From assembly GCA_023091665.1 (NCBI GenBank), contig JALJCQ010000021.1, positions 1 through 64,000 on the forward strand: a stretch of DNA of 64,000 nucleotides. The letters run 5' to 3'. Position numbers and translations under genes: made by a program. Origin of the DNA: Pythium myriotylum. Its lineage: Eukaryota; Oomycota; Peronosporomycetes; Pythiales; Pythiaceae. Positions within the stretch are counted from its first letter, which is position 1. Every line of letters begins with the position of its first letter. Under the pieces are notes generated by a model. The model did not search any database and was not told the origin of the DNA. It saw only the letters and a list, made by a program, of their open reading frames with translations. Shown piece by piece: positions 41,352 through 55,476 of the stretch.

Positions 41352-42677
41352 TTTTGACACGTTTTGCACCGACACACAACACACAAACACAAACACACAC
41401 ACAAACACAAACACACACACAAACACAAACACACACAACACACACACCAACACACAAGCACCCACCACACCCATGCCCTTACACACCACCCACAACCACC
41501 CCCTCCTCCCCTCCCCCACCACCACACGTCTCCCTTCTCCCCCTCTCTCTCCTCCTCCTCCTCCTCCTCTCTCTCTCTCTCTCTCCTCCCTCTCCTCCCC
41601 TCTTCGCCTCTTCCCACACCATGACCTTTTGAGGCGCTGTCTCCTGACCGGGTCCTGTCCATTCATTACCCGTCGCATTGCATTGCCCGGAGTCTGCTGT
41701 CCCGACACCCATGAAGTGTGTCCAATCTTTGCCGCTGTTGGTTCTCCTTGCCTGGCATGACCGCCGTGTTGGGTGGAGCGGTGGCGGGAGAACGTGTTGC
41801 TTGGTGATTGCGTGCTTTGTTCGTGGATATCTGTTGTTTGTGTGTGGCGTGAAGCCCCGAGTCAAATTCTGGAGTAGCCCAGTGTCCTCGGAGCGCGAGG
41901 CAAGCGTTGGGAGCACTCGTGTCTGTCTGGACAAAGGGCAAAGGGCAAAGGGCAAAGGGCAAAGGGCAAAGGGCAAAGGGCAAAGGGCAAAGGGCAAAGG
42001 GCAAAGGGCAAAGGGCAAAGGGCAAAAGACAAAGAGGCAAGGCGGGAACCAAGCAACACGACAGAAAGAAGCAATACTAGGAAGAGGAGGTGAGACTACA
42101 GAGAAAGAGGCGAGACTAGAAAGAACGAAGACTAGGCAAAAACAGAGAAACAACGAAGACGGGGAGACGGGATGGCGGGAAGAAGAAGAGAAACTAAAAC
42201 ACACACGGCAACTGACCGCCAACAACAGCAGGCAGCAAAGCCACTCGCCAGGCACACACATTAATACACAGACACATAGACACATACAACAACACAAAGA
42301 CACACAGACACACAGACGCACAGACACACGGATACGACGAATGCGAACGTGCATAAACCGTGAGTTCTGCGCGAGTCGAATAGATGGGGTGCACTGTCCA
42401 GTCAAGTTCGGTGATGACGATGGGAGCCGAGGTGGCTTTGGCTTTTGGTGTGGAGTCGCGTGGAAGGTGTCTCCGCTGTCGAGCGCACGGCGAGATCAAC
42501 GCGTTGGGGTGAGTGGCGAGTTGGTGTTGGTGTTGGTCTACGATACGAATGCGTGGTGTGGAGCGTGGAGGGTGTTGTTAGAGTGTGTGGGAAGTTGTGT
42601 GGTGATGTGTTGTTTTGTCCTGGCGTGTTGTGTGTAAGTGTAGTGATGGGTGGGTCAAAAAGTGTCAATATTGGCGT

Positions 42678-42759
42678 GTCAGTTTGCCCGAGTGGTCTAA
42701 GGGGTTACGTTCAGGTCGTAATGTATTCGTACTCGTGGGTTCAAATCCCACAGCTGACA
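42678..42759 (+). tRNA. tRNA-Leu(CAG), copy 22
   Basis: Intact. Three CA-tract 18-mers. Heptamers 43348-43403 (8). Next copy 1380 bp on. Confidence 0.95.
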
Positions 42760-44057
42760 TTTTGACACGTTTTGCACCGACACACAACACACAAACACAA
42801 ACACACACACAAACACAAACACACACACAAACACAAACACACACAACACACACACCAACACACAAGCACCCACCACACCCATGCCCTTACACACCACCCA
42901 CAACCACCCCCTCCTCCCCTCCCCCACCACCACACGTCTCCCTTCTCCCCCTCTCTCTCCTCCTCCTCCTCCTCCTCCTCTCTCTCTCTCTCTCTCTCTC
43001 CTCCCTCTCCTCCCCTCTTCGCCTCTTCCCACACCATGACCTTTTGAGGCGCTGTCTCCTGACCGGGTCCTGTCCATTCATTACCCGTCGCATTGCATTG
43101 CCCGGAGTCCGCTGTCCCGACACCCATGAAGTGTGTCCAATCTTTGCCGCTGTTGGTTCTCCTTGCCTGGCATGACCGCCGTGTTGGGTGGAGCGGTGGC
43201 GGGAGAACGTGTTGCTTGGTGATTGCGTGCTTTGTTCGTGGATATCTGTTGTTTGTGTGTGGCGTGAAGCCCCGAGTCAAATTCTGGAGTAGCCCAGTGT
43301 CCTCGGAGCGCGAGGCAAGCGTTGGGAGCACTCGTGTCTGTCTGGACAAAGGGCAAAGGGCAAAGGGCAAAGGGCAAAGGGCAAAGGGCAAAGGGCAAAG
43401 GGCAAAAGACAAAGAGGCAAGGCGGGAACCAAGCAACACGACAGAAAGAAGCAATACTAGGAAGAGGAGGTGAGACTACAGAGAAAGAGGCGAGACTAGA
43501 AAGAACGAAGACTAGGCAAAAACAGAGAAACAACGAAGACGGGGAGACGGGATGGCGGGAAGAAGAAGAGAAACTAAAACACACACGGCAACTGACCGCC
43601 AACAACAGCAGGCAGCAAAGCCACTCGCCAGGCACACACATTAATACACAGACACATAGACACATACAACAACACAAAGACACACAGACACACAGACGCA
43701 CAGACACACGGATACGACGAATGCGAACGTGCATAAACCGTGAGTTCTGCGCGAGTCGAATAGATGGGGTGCACTGTCCAGTCAAGTTCGGTGATGACGA
43801 TGGGAGCCGAGGTGGCTTTGGCTTTTGGTGTGGAGTCGCGTGGAAGGTGTCTCCGCTGTCGAGCGCACGGCGAGATCAACGCGTTGGGGTGAGTGGCGAG
43901 TTGGTGTTGGTGTTGGTCTACGATACGAATGCGTGGTGTGGAGCGTGGAGGGTGTTGTTAGAGTGTGTGGGAAGTTGTGTGGTGATGTGTTGTTTTGTCC
44001 TGGCGTGTTGTGTGTAAGTGTAGTGATGGGTGGGTCAAAAAGTGTCAATATTGGCGT

Positions 44058-44139
44058 GTCAGTTTGCCCGAGTGGTCTAAGGGGTTACGTTCAGGTCGTA
44101 ATGTATTCGTACTCGTGGGTTCAAATCCCACAGCTGACA
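44058..44139 (+). tRNA. tRNA-Leu(CAG), copy 23
   Basis: Intact. Shares the downstream C-to-T variant with copies 20 and 21, and the 13-heptamer array with copy 21. Heptamers 44703-44793 (13). Next copy 1390 bp on. Confidence 0.95.
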
Positions 44140-45447
44140 TTTTGACACGTTTTGCACCGACACACAACACACAAACACAAACACACACACAAACACAAAC
44201 ACACACAACACACACACCAACACACAAGCACCCACCACACCCATGCCCTTACACACCACCCACAACCACCCCCTCCTCCCCTCCCCCACCACCACACGTC
44301 TCCCTTCTCCCCCTCTCTCTCCTCCTCCTCCTCCTCCTCTCTCTCTCTCTCTCTCCTCCCTCTCCTCCCCTCTTCGCCTCTTCCCACACCATGACCTTTT
44401 GAGGCGCTGTCTCCTGACCGGGTCCTGTCCATTCATTACCCGTCGCATTGCATTGCCCGGAGTCTGCTGTCCCGACACCCATGAAGTGTGTCCAATCTTT
44501 GCCGCTGTTGGTTCTCCTTGCCTGGCATGACCGCCGTGTTGGGTGGAGCGGTGGCGGGAGAACGTGTTGCTTGGTGATTGCGTGCTTTGTTCGTGGATAT
44601 CTGTTGTTTGTGTGTGGCGTGAAGCCCCGAGTCAAATTCTGGAGTAGCCCAGTGTCCTCGGAGCGCGAGGCAAGCGTTGGGAGCACTCGTGTCTGTCTGG
44701 ACAAAGGGCAAAGGGCAAAGGGCAAAGGGCAAAGGGCAAAGGGCAAAGGGCAAAGGGCAAAGGGCAAAGGGCAAAGGGCAAAGGGCAAAGGGCAAAAGAC
44801 AAAGAGGCAAGGCGGGAACCAAGCAACACGACAGAAAGAAGCAATACTAGGAAGAGGAGGTGAGACTACAGAGAAAGAGGCGAGACTAGAAAGAACGAAG
44901 ACTAGGCAAAAACAGAGAAACAACGAAGACGGGGAGACGGGATGGCGGGAAGAAGAAGAGAAACTAAAACACACACGGCAACTGACCGCCAACAACAGCA
45001 GGCAGCAAAGCCACTCGCCAGGCACACACATTAATACACAGACACATAGACACATACAACAACACAAAGACACACAGACACACAGACGCACAGACACACG
45101 GATACGACGAATGCGAACGTGCATAAACCGTGAGTTCTGCGCGAGTCGAATAGATGGGGTGCACTGTCCAGTCAAGTTCGGTGATGACGATGGGAGCCGA
45201 GGTGGCTTTGGCTTTTGGTGTGGAGTCGCGTGGAAGGTGTCTCCGCTGTCGAGCGCACGGCGAGATCAACGCGTTGGGGTGAGTGGCGAGTTGGTGTTGG
45301 TGTTGGTCTACGATACGAATGCGTGGTGTGGAGCGTGGAGGGTGTTGTTAGAGTGTGTGGGAAGTTGTGTGGTGATGTGTTGTTTTGTCCTGGCGTGTTG
45401 TGTGTAAGTGTAGTGATGGGTGGGTCAAAAAGTGTCAATATTGGCGT

Positions 45448-45529
45448 GTCAGTTTGCCCGAGTGGTCTAAGGGGTTACGTTCAGGTCGTAATGTATTCGT
45501 ACTCGTGGGTTCAAATCCCACAGCTGACA
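45448..45529 (+). tRNA. tRNA-Leu(CAG), copy 24
   Basis: Intact. Heptamers 46096-46179 (12). Next copy 1386 bp on. Confidence 0.95.
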
Positions 45530-46833
45530 TTTTGACACGTTTTGCACCGACACACAACACACAAACACAAACACACACACAAACACAAACACACACAACA
45601 CACACACCAACACACAAGCACCCACCACACCCATGCCCTTACACACCACCCACAACCACCCCCTCCTCCCCTCCCCCACCACCACACGTCTCCCTTCTCC
45701 CCCTCTCTCTCTCTCCTCCTCCTCCTCCTCCTCCTCTCTCTCTCTCTCCTCCCTCTCCTCCCCTCTTCGCCTCTTCCCACACCATGACCTTTTGAGGCGC
45801 TGTCTCCTGACCGGGTCCTGTCCATTCATTACCCGTCGCATTGCATTGCCCGGAGTCCGCTGTCCCGACACCCATGAAGTGTGTCCAATCTTTGCCGCTG
45901 TTGGTTCTCCTTGCCTGGCATGACCGCCGTGTTGGGTGGAGCGGTGGCGGGAGAACGTGTTGCTTGGTGATTGCGTGCTTTGTTCGTGGATATCTGTTGT
46001 TTGTGTGTGGCGTGAAGCCCCGAGTCAAATTCTGGAGTAGCCCAGTGTCCTCGGAGCGCGAGGCAAGCGTTGGGAGCACTCGTGTCTGTCTGGACAAAGG
46101 GCAAAGGGCAAAGGGCAAAGGGCAAAGGGCAAAGGGCAAAGGGCAAAGGGCAAAGGGCAAAGGGCAAAGGGCAAAGGGCAAAAGACAAAGAGGCAAGGCG
46201 GGAACCAAGCAACACGACAGAAAGAAGCAATACTAGGAAGAGGAGGTGAGACTACAGAGAAAGAGGCGAGACTAGAAAGAACGAAGACTAGGCAAAAACA
46301 GAGAAACAACGAAGACGGGGAGACGGGATGGCGGGAAGAAGAAGAGAAACTAAAACACACACGGCAACTGACCGCCAACAACAGCAGGCAGCAAAGCCAC
46401 TCGCCAGGCACACACATTAATACACAGACACATAGACACATACAACAACACAAAGACACACAGACACACAGACGCACAGACACACAGATACGACGAATGC
46501 GAACGTGCATAAACCGTGAGTTCTGCGCGAGTCGAATAGATGGGGTGCACTGTCCAGTCAAGTTCGGTGATGACGATGGGAGCCGAGGTGGCTTTGGCTT
46601 TTGGTGTGGAGTCGCGTGGAAGGTGTCTCCGCTGTCGAGCGCACGGCGAGATCAACGCGTTGGGGTGAGTGGCGAGTTGGTGTTGGTGTTGGTCTACGAT
46701 ACGAATGCGTGGTGTGGAGCGTGGAGGGTGTTGTTAGAGTGTGTGGGAAGTTGTGTGGTGATGTGTTGTTTTGTCCTGGCGTGTTGTGTGTAAGTGTAGT
46801 GATGGGTGGGTCAAAAAGTGTCAATATTGGCGT

Positions 46834-46915
46834 GTCAGTTTGCCCGAGTGGTCTAAGGGGTTACGTTCAGGTCGTAATGTATTCGTACTCGTGGGTTCAA
46901 ATCCCACAGCTGACA
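46834..46915 (+). tRNA. tRNA-Leu(CAG), copy 25
   Basis: Intact. Upstream CAGATACG type; three CA-tract 18-mers. Heptamers 47500-47583 (12). Next copy 1404 bp on. Confidence 0.95.
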
Positions 46916-48237
46916 TTTTGACACGTTTTGCACCGACACACAACACACAAACACAAACACACACACAAACACAAACACACACACAAACACAAACACACAC
47001 AACACACACACCAACACACAAGCACCCACCACACCCATGCCCTTACACACCACCCACAACCACCCCCTCCTCCCCTCCCCCACCACCACACGTCTCCCTT
47101 CTCCCCCTCTCTCTCTCTCCTCCTCCTCCTCCTCCTCCTCTCTCTCTCTCTCCTCCCTCTCCTCCCCTCTTCGCCTCTTCCCACACCATGACCTTTTGAG
47201 GCGCTGTCTCCTGACCGGGTCCTGTCCATTCATTACCCGTCGCATTGCATTGCCCGGAGTCCGCTGTCCCGACACCCATGAAGTGTGTCCAATCTTTGCC
47301 GCTGTTGGTTCTCCTTGCCTGGCATGACCGCCGTGTTGGGTGGAGCGGTGGCGGGAGAACGTGTTGCTTGGTGATTGCGTGCTTTGTTCGTGGATATCTG
47401 TTGTTTGTGTGTGGCGTGAAGCCCCGAGTCAAATTCTGGAGTAGCCCAGTGTCCTCGGAGCGCGAGGCAAGCGTTGGGAGCACTCGTGTCTGTCTGGACA
47501 AAGGGCAAAGGGCAAAGGGCAAAGGGCAAAGGGCAAAGGGCAAAGGGCAAAGGGCAAAGGGCAAAGGGCAAAGGGCAAAGGGCAAAAGACAAAGAGGCAA
47601 GGCGGGAACCAAGCAACACGACAGAAAGAAGCAATACTAGGAAGAGGAGGTGAGACTACAGAGAAAGAGGCGAGACTAGAAAGAACGAAGACTAGGCAAA
47701 AACAGAGAAACAACGAAGACGGGGAGACGGGATGGCGGGAAGAAGAAGAGAAACTAAAACACACACGGCAACTGACCGCCAACAACAGCAGGCAGCAAAG
47801 CCACTCGCCAGGCACACACATTAATACACAGACACATAGACACATACAACAACACAAAGACACACAGACACACAGACGCACAGACACACAGATACGACGA
47901 ATGCGAACGTGCATAAACCGTGAGTTCTGCGCGAGTCGAATAGATGGGGTGCACTGTCCAGTCAAGTTCGGTGATGACGATGGGAGCCGAGGTGGCTTTG
48001 GCTTTTGGTGTGGAGTCGCGTGGAAGGTGTCTCCGCTGTCGAGCGCACGGCGAGATCAACGCGTTGGGGTGAGTGGCGAGTTGGTGTTGGTGTTGGTCTA
48101 CGATACGAATGCGTGGTGTGGAGCGTGGAGGGTGTTGTTAGAGTGTGTGGGAAGTTGTGTGGTGATGTGTTGTTTTGTCCTGGCGTGTTGTGTGTAAGTG
48201 TAGTGATGGGTGGGTCAAAAAGTGTCAATATTGGCGT

Positions 48238-48319
48238 GTCAGTTTGCCCGAGTGGTCTAAGGGGTTACGTTCAGGTCGTAATGTATTCGTACTCGTGGGT
48301 TCAAATCCCACAGCTGACA
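48238..48319 (+). tRNA. tRNA-Leu(CAG), copy 26
   Basis: Intact. Upstream CAGATACG type. Heptamers 48883-49008 (18). Next copy 1425 bp on. Confidence 0.95.
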
Positions 48320-49662
48320 TTTTGACACGTTTTGCACCGACACACAACACACAAACACAAACACACACACAAACACAAACACACACAACACACACACCAA
48401 CACACAAGCACCCACCACACCCATGCCCTTACACACCACCCACAACCACCCCCTCCTCCCCTCCCCCACCACCACACGTCTCCCTTCTCCCCCTCTCTCT
48501 CCTCCTCCTCCTCCTCCTCTCTCTCTCTCTCTCTCCTCCCTCTCCTCCCCTCTTCGCCTCTTCCCACACCATGACCTTTTGAGGCGCTGTCTCCTGACCG
48601 GGTCCTGTCCATTCATTACCCGTCGCATTGCATTGCCCGGAGTCCGCTGTCCCGACACCCATGAAGTGTGTCCAATCTTTGCCGCTGTTGGTTCTCCTTG
48701 CCTGGCATGACCGCCGTGTTGGGTGGAGCGGTGGCGGGAGAACGTGTTGCTTGGTGATTGCGTGCTTTGTTCGTGGATATCTGTTGTTTGTGTGTGGCGT
48801 GAAGCCCCGAGTCAAATTCTGGAGTAGCCCAGTGTCCTCGGAGCGCGAGGCAAGCGTTGGGAGCACTCGTGTCTGTCTGGACAAAGGGCAAAGGGCAAAG
48901 GGCAAAGGGCAAAGGGCAAAGGGCAAAGGGCAAAGGGCAAAGGGCAAAGGGCAAAGGGCAAAGGGCAAAGGGCAAAGGGCAAAGGGCAAAGGGCAAAGGG
49001 CAAAGGGCAAAAGACAAAGAGGCAAGGCGGGAACCAAGCAACACGACAGAAAGAAGCAATACTAGGAAGAGGAGGTGAGACTACAGAGAAAGAGGCGAGA
49101 CTAGAAAGAACGAAGACTAGGCAAAAACAGAGAAACAACGAAGACGGGGAGACGGGATGGCGGGAAGAAGAAGAGAAACTAAAACACACACGGCAACTGA
49201 CCGCCAACAACAGCAGGCAGCAAAGCCACTCGCCAGGCACACACATTAATACACAGACACATAGACACATACAACAACACAAAGACACACAGACACACAG
49301 ACGCACAGACACACAGATACGACGAATGCGAACGTGCATAAACCGTGAGTTCTGCGCGAGTCGAATAGATGGGGTGCACTGTCCAGTCAAGTTCGGTGAT
49401 GACGATGGGAGCCGAGGTGGCTTTGGCTTTTGGTGTGGAGTCGCGTGGAAGGTGTCTCCGCTGTCGAGCGCACGGCGAGATCAACGCGTTGGGGTGAGTG
49501 GCGAGTTGGTGTTGGTGTTGGTCTACGATACGAATGCGTGGTGTGGAGCGTGGAGGGTGTTGTTAGAGTGTGTGGGAAGTTGTGTGGTGATGTGTTGTTT
49601 TGTCCTGGCGTGTTGTGTGTAAGTGTAGTGATGGGTGGGTCAAAAAGTGTCAATATTGGCGT

Positions 49663-49744
49663 GTCAGTTTGCCCGAGTGGTCTAAGGGGTTACGTTCAGG
49701 TCGTAATGTATTCGTACTCGTGGGTTCAAATCCCACAGCTGACA
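49663..49744 (+). tRNA. tRNA-Leu(CAG), copy 27
   Basis: Intact. Upstream CAGATACG type; three CA-tract 18-mers. Heptamers 50326-50458 (19). Next copy 1450 bp on. Confidence 0.95.
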
Positions 49745-51112
49745 TTTTGACACGTTTTGCACCGACACACAACACACAAACACAAACACACACACAAACA
49801 CAAACACACACACAAACACAAACACACACAACACACACACCAACACACAAGCACCCACCACACCCATGCCCTTACACACCACCCACAACCACCCCCTCCT
49901 CCCCTCCCCCACCACCACACGTCTCCCTTCTCCCCCTCTCTCTCTCTCCTCCTCCTCCTCCTCCTCTCTCTCTCTCTCCTCCCTCTCCTCCCCTCTTCGC
50001 CTCTTCCCACACCATGACCTTTTGAGGCGCTGTCTCCTGACCGGGTCCTGTCCATTCATTACCCGTCGCATTGCATTGCCCGGAGTCCGCTGTCCCGACA
50101 CCCATGAAGTGTGTCCAATCTTTGCCGCTGTTGGTTCTCCTTGCCTGGCATGACCGCCGTGTTGGGTGGAGCGGTGGCGGGAGAACGTGTTGCTTGGTGA
50201 TTGCGTGCTTTGTTCGTGGATATCTGTTGTTTGTGTGTGGCGTGAAGCCCCGAGTCAAATTCTGGAGTAGCCCAGTGTCCTCGGAGCGCGAGGCAAGCGT
50301 TGGGAGCACTCGTGTCTGTCTGGACAAAGGGCAAAGGGCAAAGGGCAAAGGGCAAAGGGCAAAGGGCAAAGGGCAAAGGGCAAAGGGCAAAGGGCAAAGG
50401 GCAAAGGGCAAAGGGCAAAGGGCAAAGGGCAAAGGGCAAAGGGCAAAGGGCAAAGGGCAAAAGACAAAGAGGCAAGGCGGGAACCAAGCAACACGACAGA
50501 AAGAAGCAATACTAGGAAGAGGAGGTGAGACTACAGAGAAAGAGGCGAGACTAGAAAGAACGAAGACTAGGCAAAAACAGAGAAACAACGAAGACGGGGA
50601 GACGGGATGGCGGGAAGAAGAAGAGAAACTAAAACACACACGGCAACTGACCGCCAACAACAGCAGGCAGCAAAGCCACTCGCCAGGCACACACATTAAT
50701 ACACAGACACATAGACACATACAACAACACAAAGACACACAGACACACAGACGCACAGACACACGGATACGACGAATGCGAACGTGCATAAACCGTGAGT
50801 TCTGCGCGAGTCGAATAGATGGGGTGCACTGTCCAGTCAAGTTCGGTGATGACGATGGGAGCCGAGGTGGCTTTGGCTTTTGGTGTGGAGTCGCGTGGAA
50901 GGTGTCTCCGCTGTCGAGCGCACGGCGAGATCAACGCGTTGGGGTGAGTGGCGAGTTGGTGTTGGTGTTGGTCTACGATACGAATGCGTGGTGTGGAGCG
51001 TGGAGGGTGTTGTTAGAGTGTGTGGGAAGTTGTGTGGTGATGTGTTGTTTTGTCCTGGCGTGTTGTGTGTAAGTGTAGTGATGGGTGGGTCAAAAAGTGT
51101 CAATATTGGCGT

Positions 51113-51194
51113 GTCAGTTTGCCCGAGTGGTCTAAGGGGTTACGTTCAGGTCGTAATGTATTCGTACTCGTGGGTTCAAATCCCACAGCTGACA
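51113..51194 (+). tRNA. tRNA-Leu(CAG), copy 28
   Basis: Intact. Three CA-tract 18-mers. Heptamers 51779-51862 (12). Next copy 1404 bp on, the same length and tract pattern as the unit of copy 25. Confidence 0.95.
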
Positions 51195-52516
51195 TTTTGA
51201 CACGTTTTGCACCGACACACAACACACAAACACAAACACACACACAAACACAAACACACACACAAACACAAACACACACAACACACACACCAACACACAA
51301 GCACCCACCACACCCATGCCCTTACACACCACCCACAACCACCCCCTCCTCCCCTCCCCCACCACCACACGTCTCCCTTCTCCCCCTCTCTCTCTCTCCT
51401 CCTCCTCCTCCTCCTCCTCTCTCTCTCTCTCCTCCCTCTCCTCCCCTCTTCGCCTCTTCCCACACCATGACCTTTTGAGGCGCTGTCTCCTGACCGGGTC
51501 CTGTCCATTCATTACCCGTCGCATTGCATTGCCCGGAGTCCGCTGTCCCGACACCCATGAAGTGTGTCCAATCTTTGCCGCTGTTGGTTCTCCTTGCCTG
51601 GCATGACCGCCGTGTTGGGTGGAGCGGTGGCGGGAGAACGTGTTGCTTGGTGATTGCGTGCTTTGTTCGTGGATATCTGTTGTTTGTGTGTGGCGTGAAG
51701 CCCCGAGTCAAATTCTGGAGTAGCCCAGTGTCCTCGGAGCGCGAGGCAAGCGTTGGGAGCACTCGTGTCTGTCTGGACAAAGGGCAAAGGGCAAAGGGCA
51801 AAGGGCAAAGGGCAAAGGGCAAAGGGCAAAGGGCAAAGGGCAAAGGGCAAAGGGCAAAGGGCAAAAGACAAAGAGGCAAGGCGGGAACCAAGCAACACGA
51901 CAGAAAGAAGCAATACTAGGAAGAGGAGGTGAGACTACAGAGAAAGAGGCGAGACTAGAAAGAACGAAGACTAGGCAAAAACAGAGAAACAACGAAGACG
52001 GGGAGACGGGATGGCGGGAAGAAGAAGAGAAACTAAAACACACACGGCAACTGACCGCCAACAACAGCAGGCAGCAAAGCCACTCGCCAGGCACACACAT
52101 TAATACACAGACACATAGACACATACAACAACACAAAGACACACAGACACACAGACGCACAGACACACAGATACGACGAATGCGAACGTGCATAAACCGT
52201 GAGTTCTGCGCGAGTCGAATAGATGGGGTGCACTGTCCAGTCAAGTTCGGTGATGACGATGGGAGCCGAGGTGGCTTTGGCTTTTGGTGTGGAGTCGCGT
52301 GGAAGGTGTCTCCGCTGTCGAGCGCACGGCGAGATCAACGCGTTGGGGTGAGTGGCGAGTTGGTGTTGGTGTTGGTCTACGATACGAATGCGTGGTGTGG
52401 AGCGTGGAGGGTGTTGTTAGAGTGTGTGGGAAGTTGTGTGGTGATGTGTTGTTTTGTCCTGGCGTGTTGTGTGTAAGTGTAGTGATGGGTGGGTCAAAAA
52501 GTGTCAATATTGGCGT

Positions 52517-52598
52517 GTCAGTTTGCCCGAGTGGTCTAAGGGGTTACGTTCAGGTCGTAATGTATTCGTACTCGTGGGTTCAAATCCCACAGCTGACA
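52517..52598 (+). tRNA. tRNA-Leu(CAG), copy 29
   Basis: Intact. Upstream CAGATACG type; long CTC run. Heptamers 53170-53302 (19). Next copy 1439 bp on; this stretch is nearly repeated by the next one. Confidence 0.95.
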
Positions 52599-53955
52599 TT
52601 TTGACACGTTTTGCACCGACACACAACACACAAACACAAACACACACACAAACACAAACACACACAACACACACACCAACACACAAGCACCCACCACACC
52701 CATGCCCTTACACACCACCCACAACCACCCCCTCCTCCCCTCCCCCACCACCACACGTCTCCCTTCTCCCCCTCTCTCTCCTCCTCCTCCTCCTCCTCCT
52801 CCTCCTCCTCTCTCTCTCTCTCCTCCCTCTCCTCCCCTCTTCGCCTCTTCCCACACCATGACCTTTTGAGGCGCTGTCTCCTGACCGGGTCCTGTCCATT
52901 CATTACCCGTCGCATTGCATTGCCCGGAGTCCGCTGTCCCGACACCCATGAAGTGTGTCCAATCTTTGCCGCTGTTGGTTCTCCTTGCCTGGCATGACCG
53001 CCGTGTTGGGTGGAGCGGTGGCGGGAGAACGTGTTGCTTGGTGATTGCGTGCTTTGTTCGTGGATATCTGTTGTTTGTGTGTGGCGTGAAGCCCCGAGTC
53101 AAATTCTGGAGTAGCCCAGTGTCCTCGGAGCGCGAGGCAAGCGTTGGGAGCACTCGTGTCTGTCTGGACAAAGGGCAAAGGGCAAAGGGCAAAGGGCAAA
53201 GGGCAAAGGGCAAAGGGCAAAGGGCAAAGGGCAAAGGGCAAAGGGCAAAGGGCAAAGGGCAAAGGGCAAAGGGCAAAGGGCAAAGGGCAAAGGGCAAAGG
53301 GCAAAAGACAAAGAGGCAAGGCGGGAACCAAGCAACACGACAGAAAGAAGCAATACTAGGAAGAGGAGGTGAGACTACAGAGAAAGAGGCGAGACTAGAA
53401 AGAACGAAGACTAGGCAAAAACAGAGAAACAACGAAGACGGGGAGACGGGATGGCGGGAAGAAGAAGAGAAACTAAAACACACACGGCAACTGACCGCCA
53501 ACAACAGCAGGCAGCAAAGCCACTCGCCAGGCACACACATTAATACACAGACACATAGACACATACAACAACACAAAGACACACAGACACACAGACGCAC
53601 AGACACACGGATACGACGAATGCGAACGTGCATAAACCGTGAGTTCTGCGCGAGTCGAATAGATGGGGTGCACTGTCCAGTCAAGTTCGGTGATGACGAT
53701 GGGAGCCGAGGTGGCTTTGGCTTTGGTGTGGAGTCGCGTGGAAGGTGTCTCCGCTGTCGAGCGCACGGCGAGATCAACGCGTTGGGGTGAGTGGCGAGTT
53801 GGTGTTGGTGTTGGTCTACGATACGAATGCGTGGTGTGGAGCGTGGAGGGTGTTGTTAGAGTGTGTGGGAAGTTGTGTGGTGATGTGTTGTTTTGTCCTG
53901 GCGTGTTGTGTGTAAGTGTAGTGATGGGTGGGTCAAAAAGTGTCAATATTGGCGT

Positions 53956-54037
53956 GTCAGTTTGCCCGAGTGGTCTAAGGGGTTACGTTCAGGTCGTAAT
54001 GTATTCGTACTCGTGGGTTCAAATCCCACAGCTGACA
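53956..54037 (+). tRNA. tRNA-Leu(CAG), copy 30
   Basis: Intact. One T is missing upstream (GGCTTTGG near 53718, for GGCTTTTGG), a change shared only with copy 31. Heptamers 54609-54741 (19). Next copy 1439 bp on. Confidence 0.95.
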
Positions 54038-55394
54038 TTTTGACACGTTTTGCACCGACACACAACACACAAACACAAACACACACACAAACACAAACAC
54101 ACACAACACACACACCAACACACAAGCACCCACCACACCCATGCCCTTACACACCACCCACAACCACCCCCTCCTCCCCTCCCCCACCACCACACGTCTC
54201 CCTTCTCCCCCTCTCTCTCCTCCTCCTCCTCCTCCTCCTCCTCCTCCTCTCTCTCTCTCTCCTCCCTCTCCTCCCCTCTTCGCCTCTTCCCACACCATGA
54301 CCTTTTGAGGCGCTGTCTCCTGACCGGGTCCTGTCCATTCATTACCCGTCGCATTGCATTGCCCGGAGTCCGCTGTCCCGACACCCATGAAGTGTGTCCA
54401 ATCTTTGCCGCTGTTGGTTCTCCTTGCCTGGCATGACCGCCGTGTTGGGTGGAGCGGTGGCGGGAGAACGTGTTGCTTGGTGATTGCGTGCTTTGTTCGT
54501 GGATATCTGTTGTTTGTGTGTGGCGTGAAGCCCCGAGTCAAATTCTGGAGTAGCCCAGTGTCCTCGGAGCGCGAGGCAAGCGTTGGGAGCACTCGTGTCT
54601 GTCTGGACAAAGGGCAAAGGGCAAAGGGCAAAGGGCAAAGGGCAAAGGGCAAAGGGCAAAGGGCAAAGGGCAAAGGGCAAAGGGCAAAGGGCAAAGGGCA
54701 AAGGGCAAAGGGCAAAGGGCAAAGGGCAAAGGGCAAAGGGCAAAAGACAAAGAGGCAAGGCGGGAACCAAGCAACACGACAGAAAGAAGCAATACTAGGA
54801 AGAGGAGGTGAGACTACAGAGAAAGAGGCGAGACTAGAAAGAACGAAGACTAGGCAAAAACAGAGAAACAACGAAGACGGGGAGACGGGATGGCGGGAAG
54901 AAGAAGAGAAACTAAAACACACACGGCAACTGACCGCCAACAACAGCAGGCAGCAAAGCCACTCGCCAGGCACACACATTAATACACAGACACATAGACA
55001 CATACAACAACACAAAGACACACAGACACACAGACGCACAGACACACGGATACGACGAATGCGAACGTGCATAAACCGTGAGTTCTGCGCGAGTCGAATA
55101 GATGGGGTGCACTGTCCAGTCAAGTTCGGTGATGACGATGGGAGCCGAGGTGGCTTTGGCTTTGGTGTGGAGTCGCGTGGAAGGTGTCTCCGCTGTCGAG
55201 CGCACGGCGAGATCAACGCGTTGGGGTGAGTGGCGAGTTGGTGTTGGTGTTGGTCTACGATACGAATGCGTGGTGTGGAGCGTGGAGGGTGTTGTTAGAG
55301 TGTGTGGGAAGTTGTGTGGTGATGTGTTGTTTTGTCCTGGCGTGTTGTGTGTAAGTGTAGTGATGGGTGGGTCAAAAAGTGTCAATATTGGCGT

Positions 55395-55476
55395 GTCAGT
55401 TTGCCCGAGTGGTCTAAGGGGTTACGTTCAGGTCGTAATGTATTCGTACTCGTGGGTTCAAATCCCACAGCTGACA
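55395..55476 (+). tRNA. tRNA-Leu(CAG), copy 31
   Basis: Intact. Shares the one-T deletion with copy 30; three CA-tract 18-mers. Heptamers 56065-56120 (8). Next copy 1380 bp on. Confidence 0.95.
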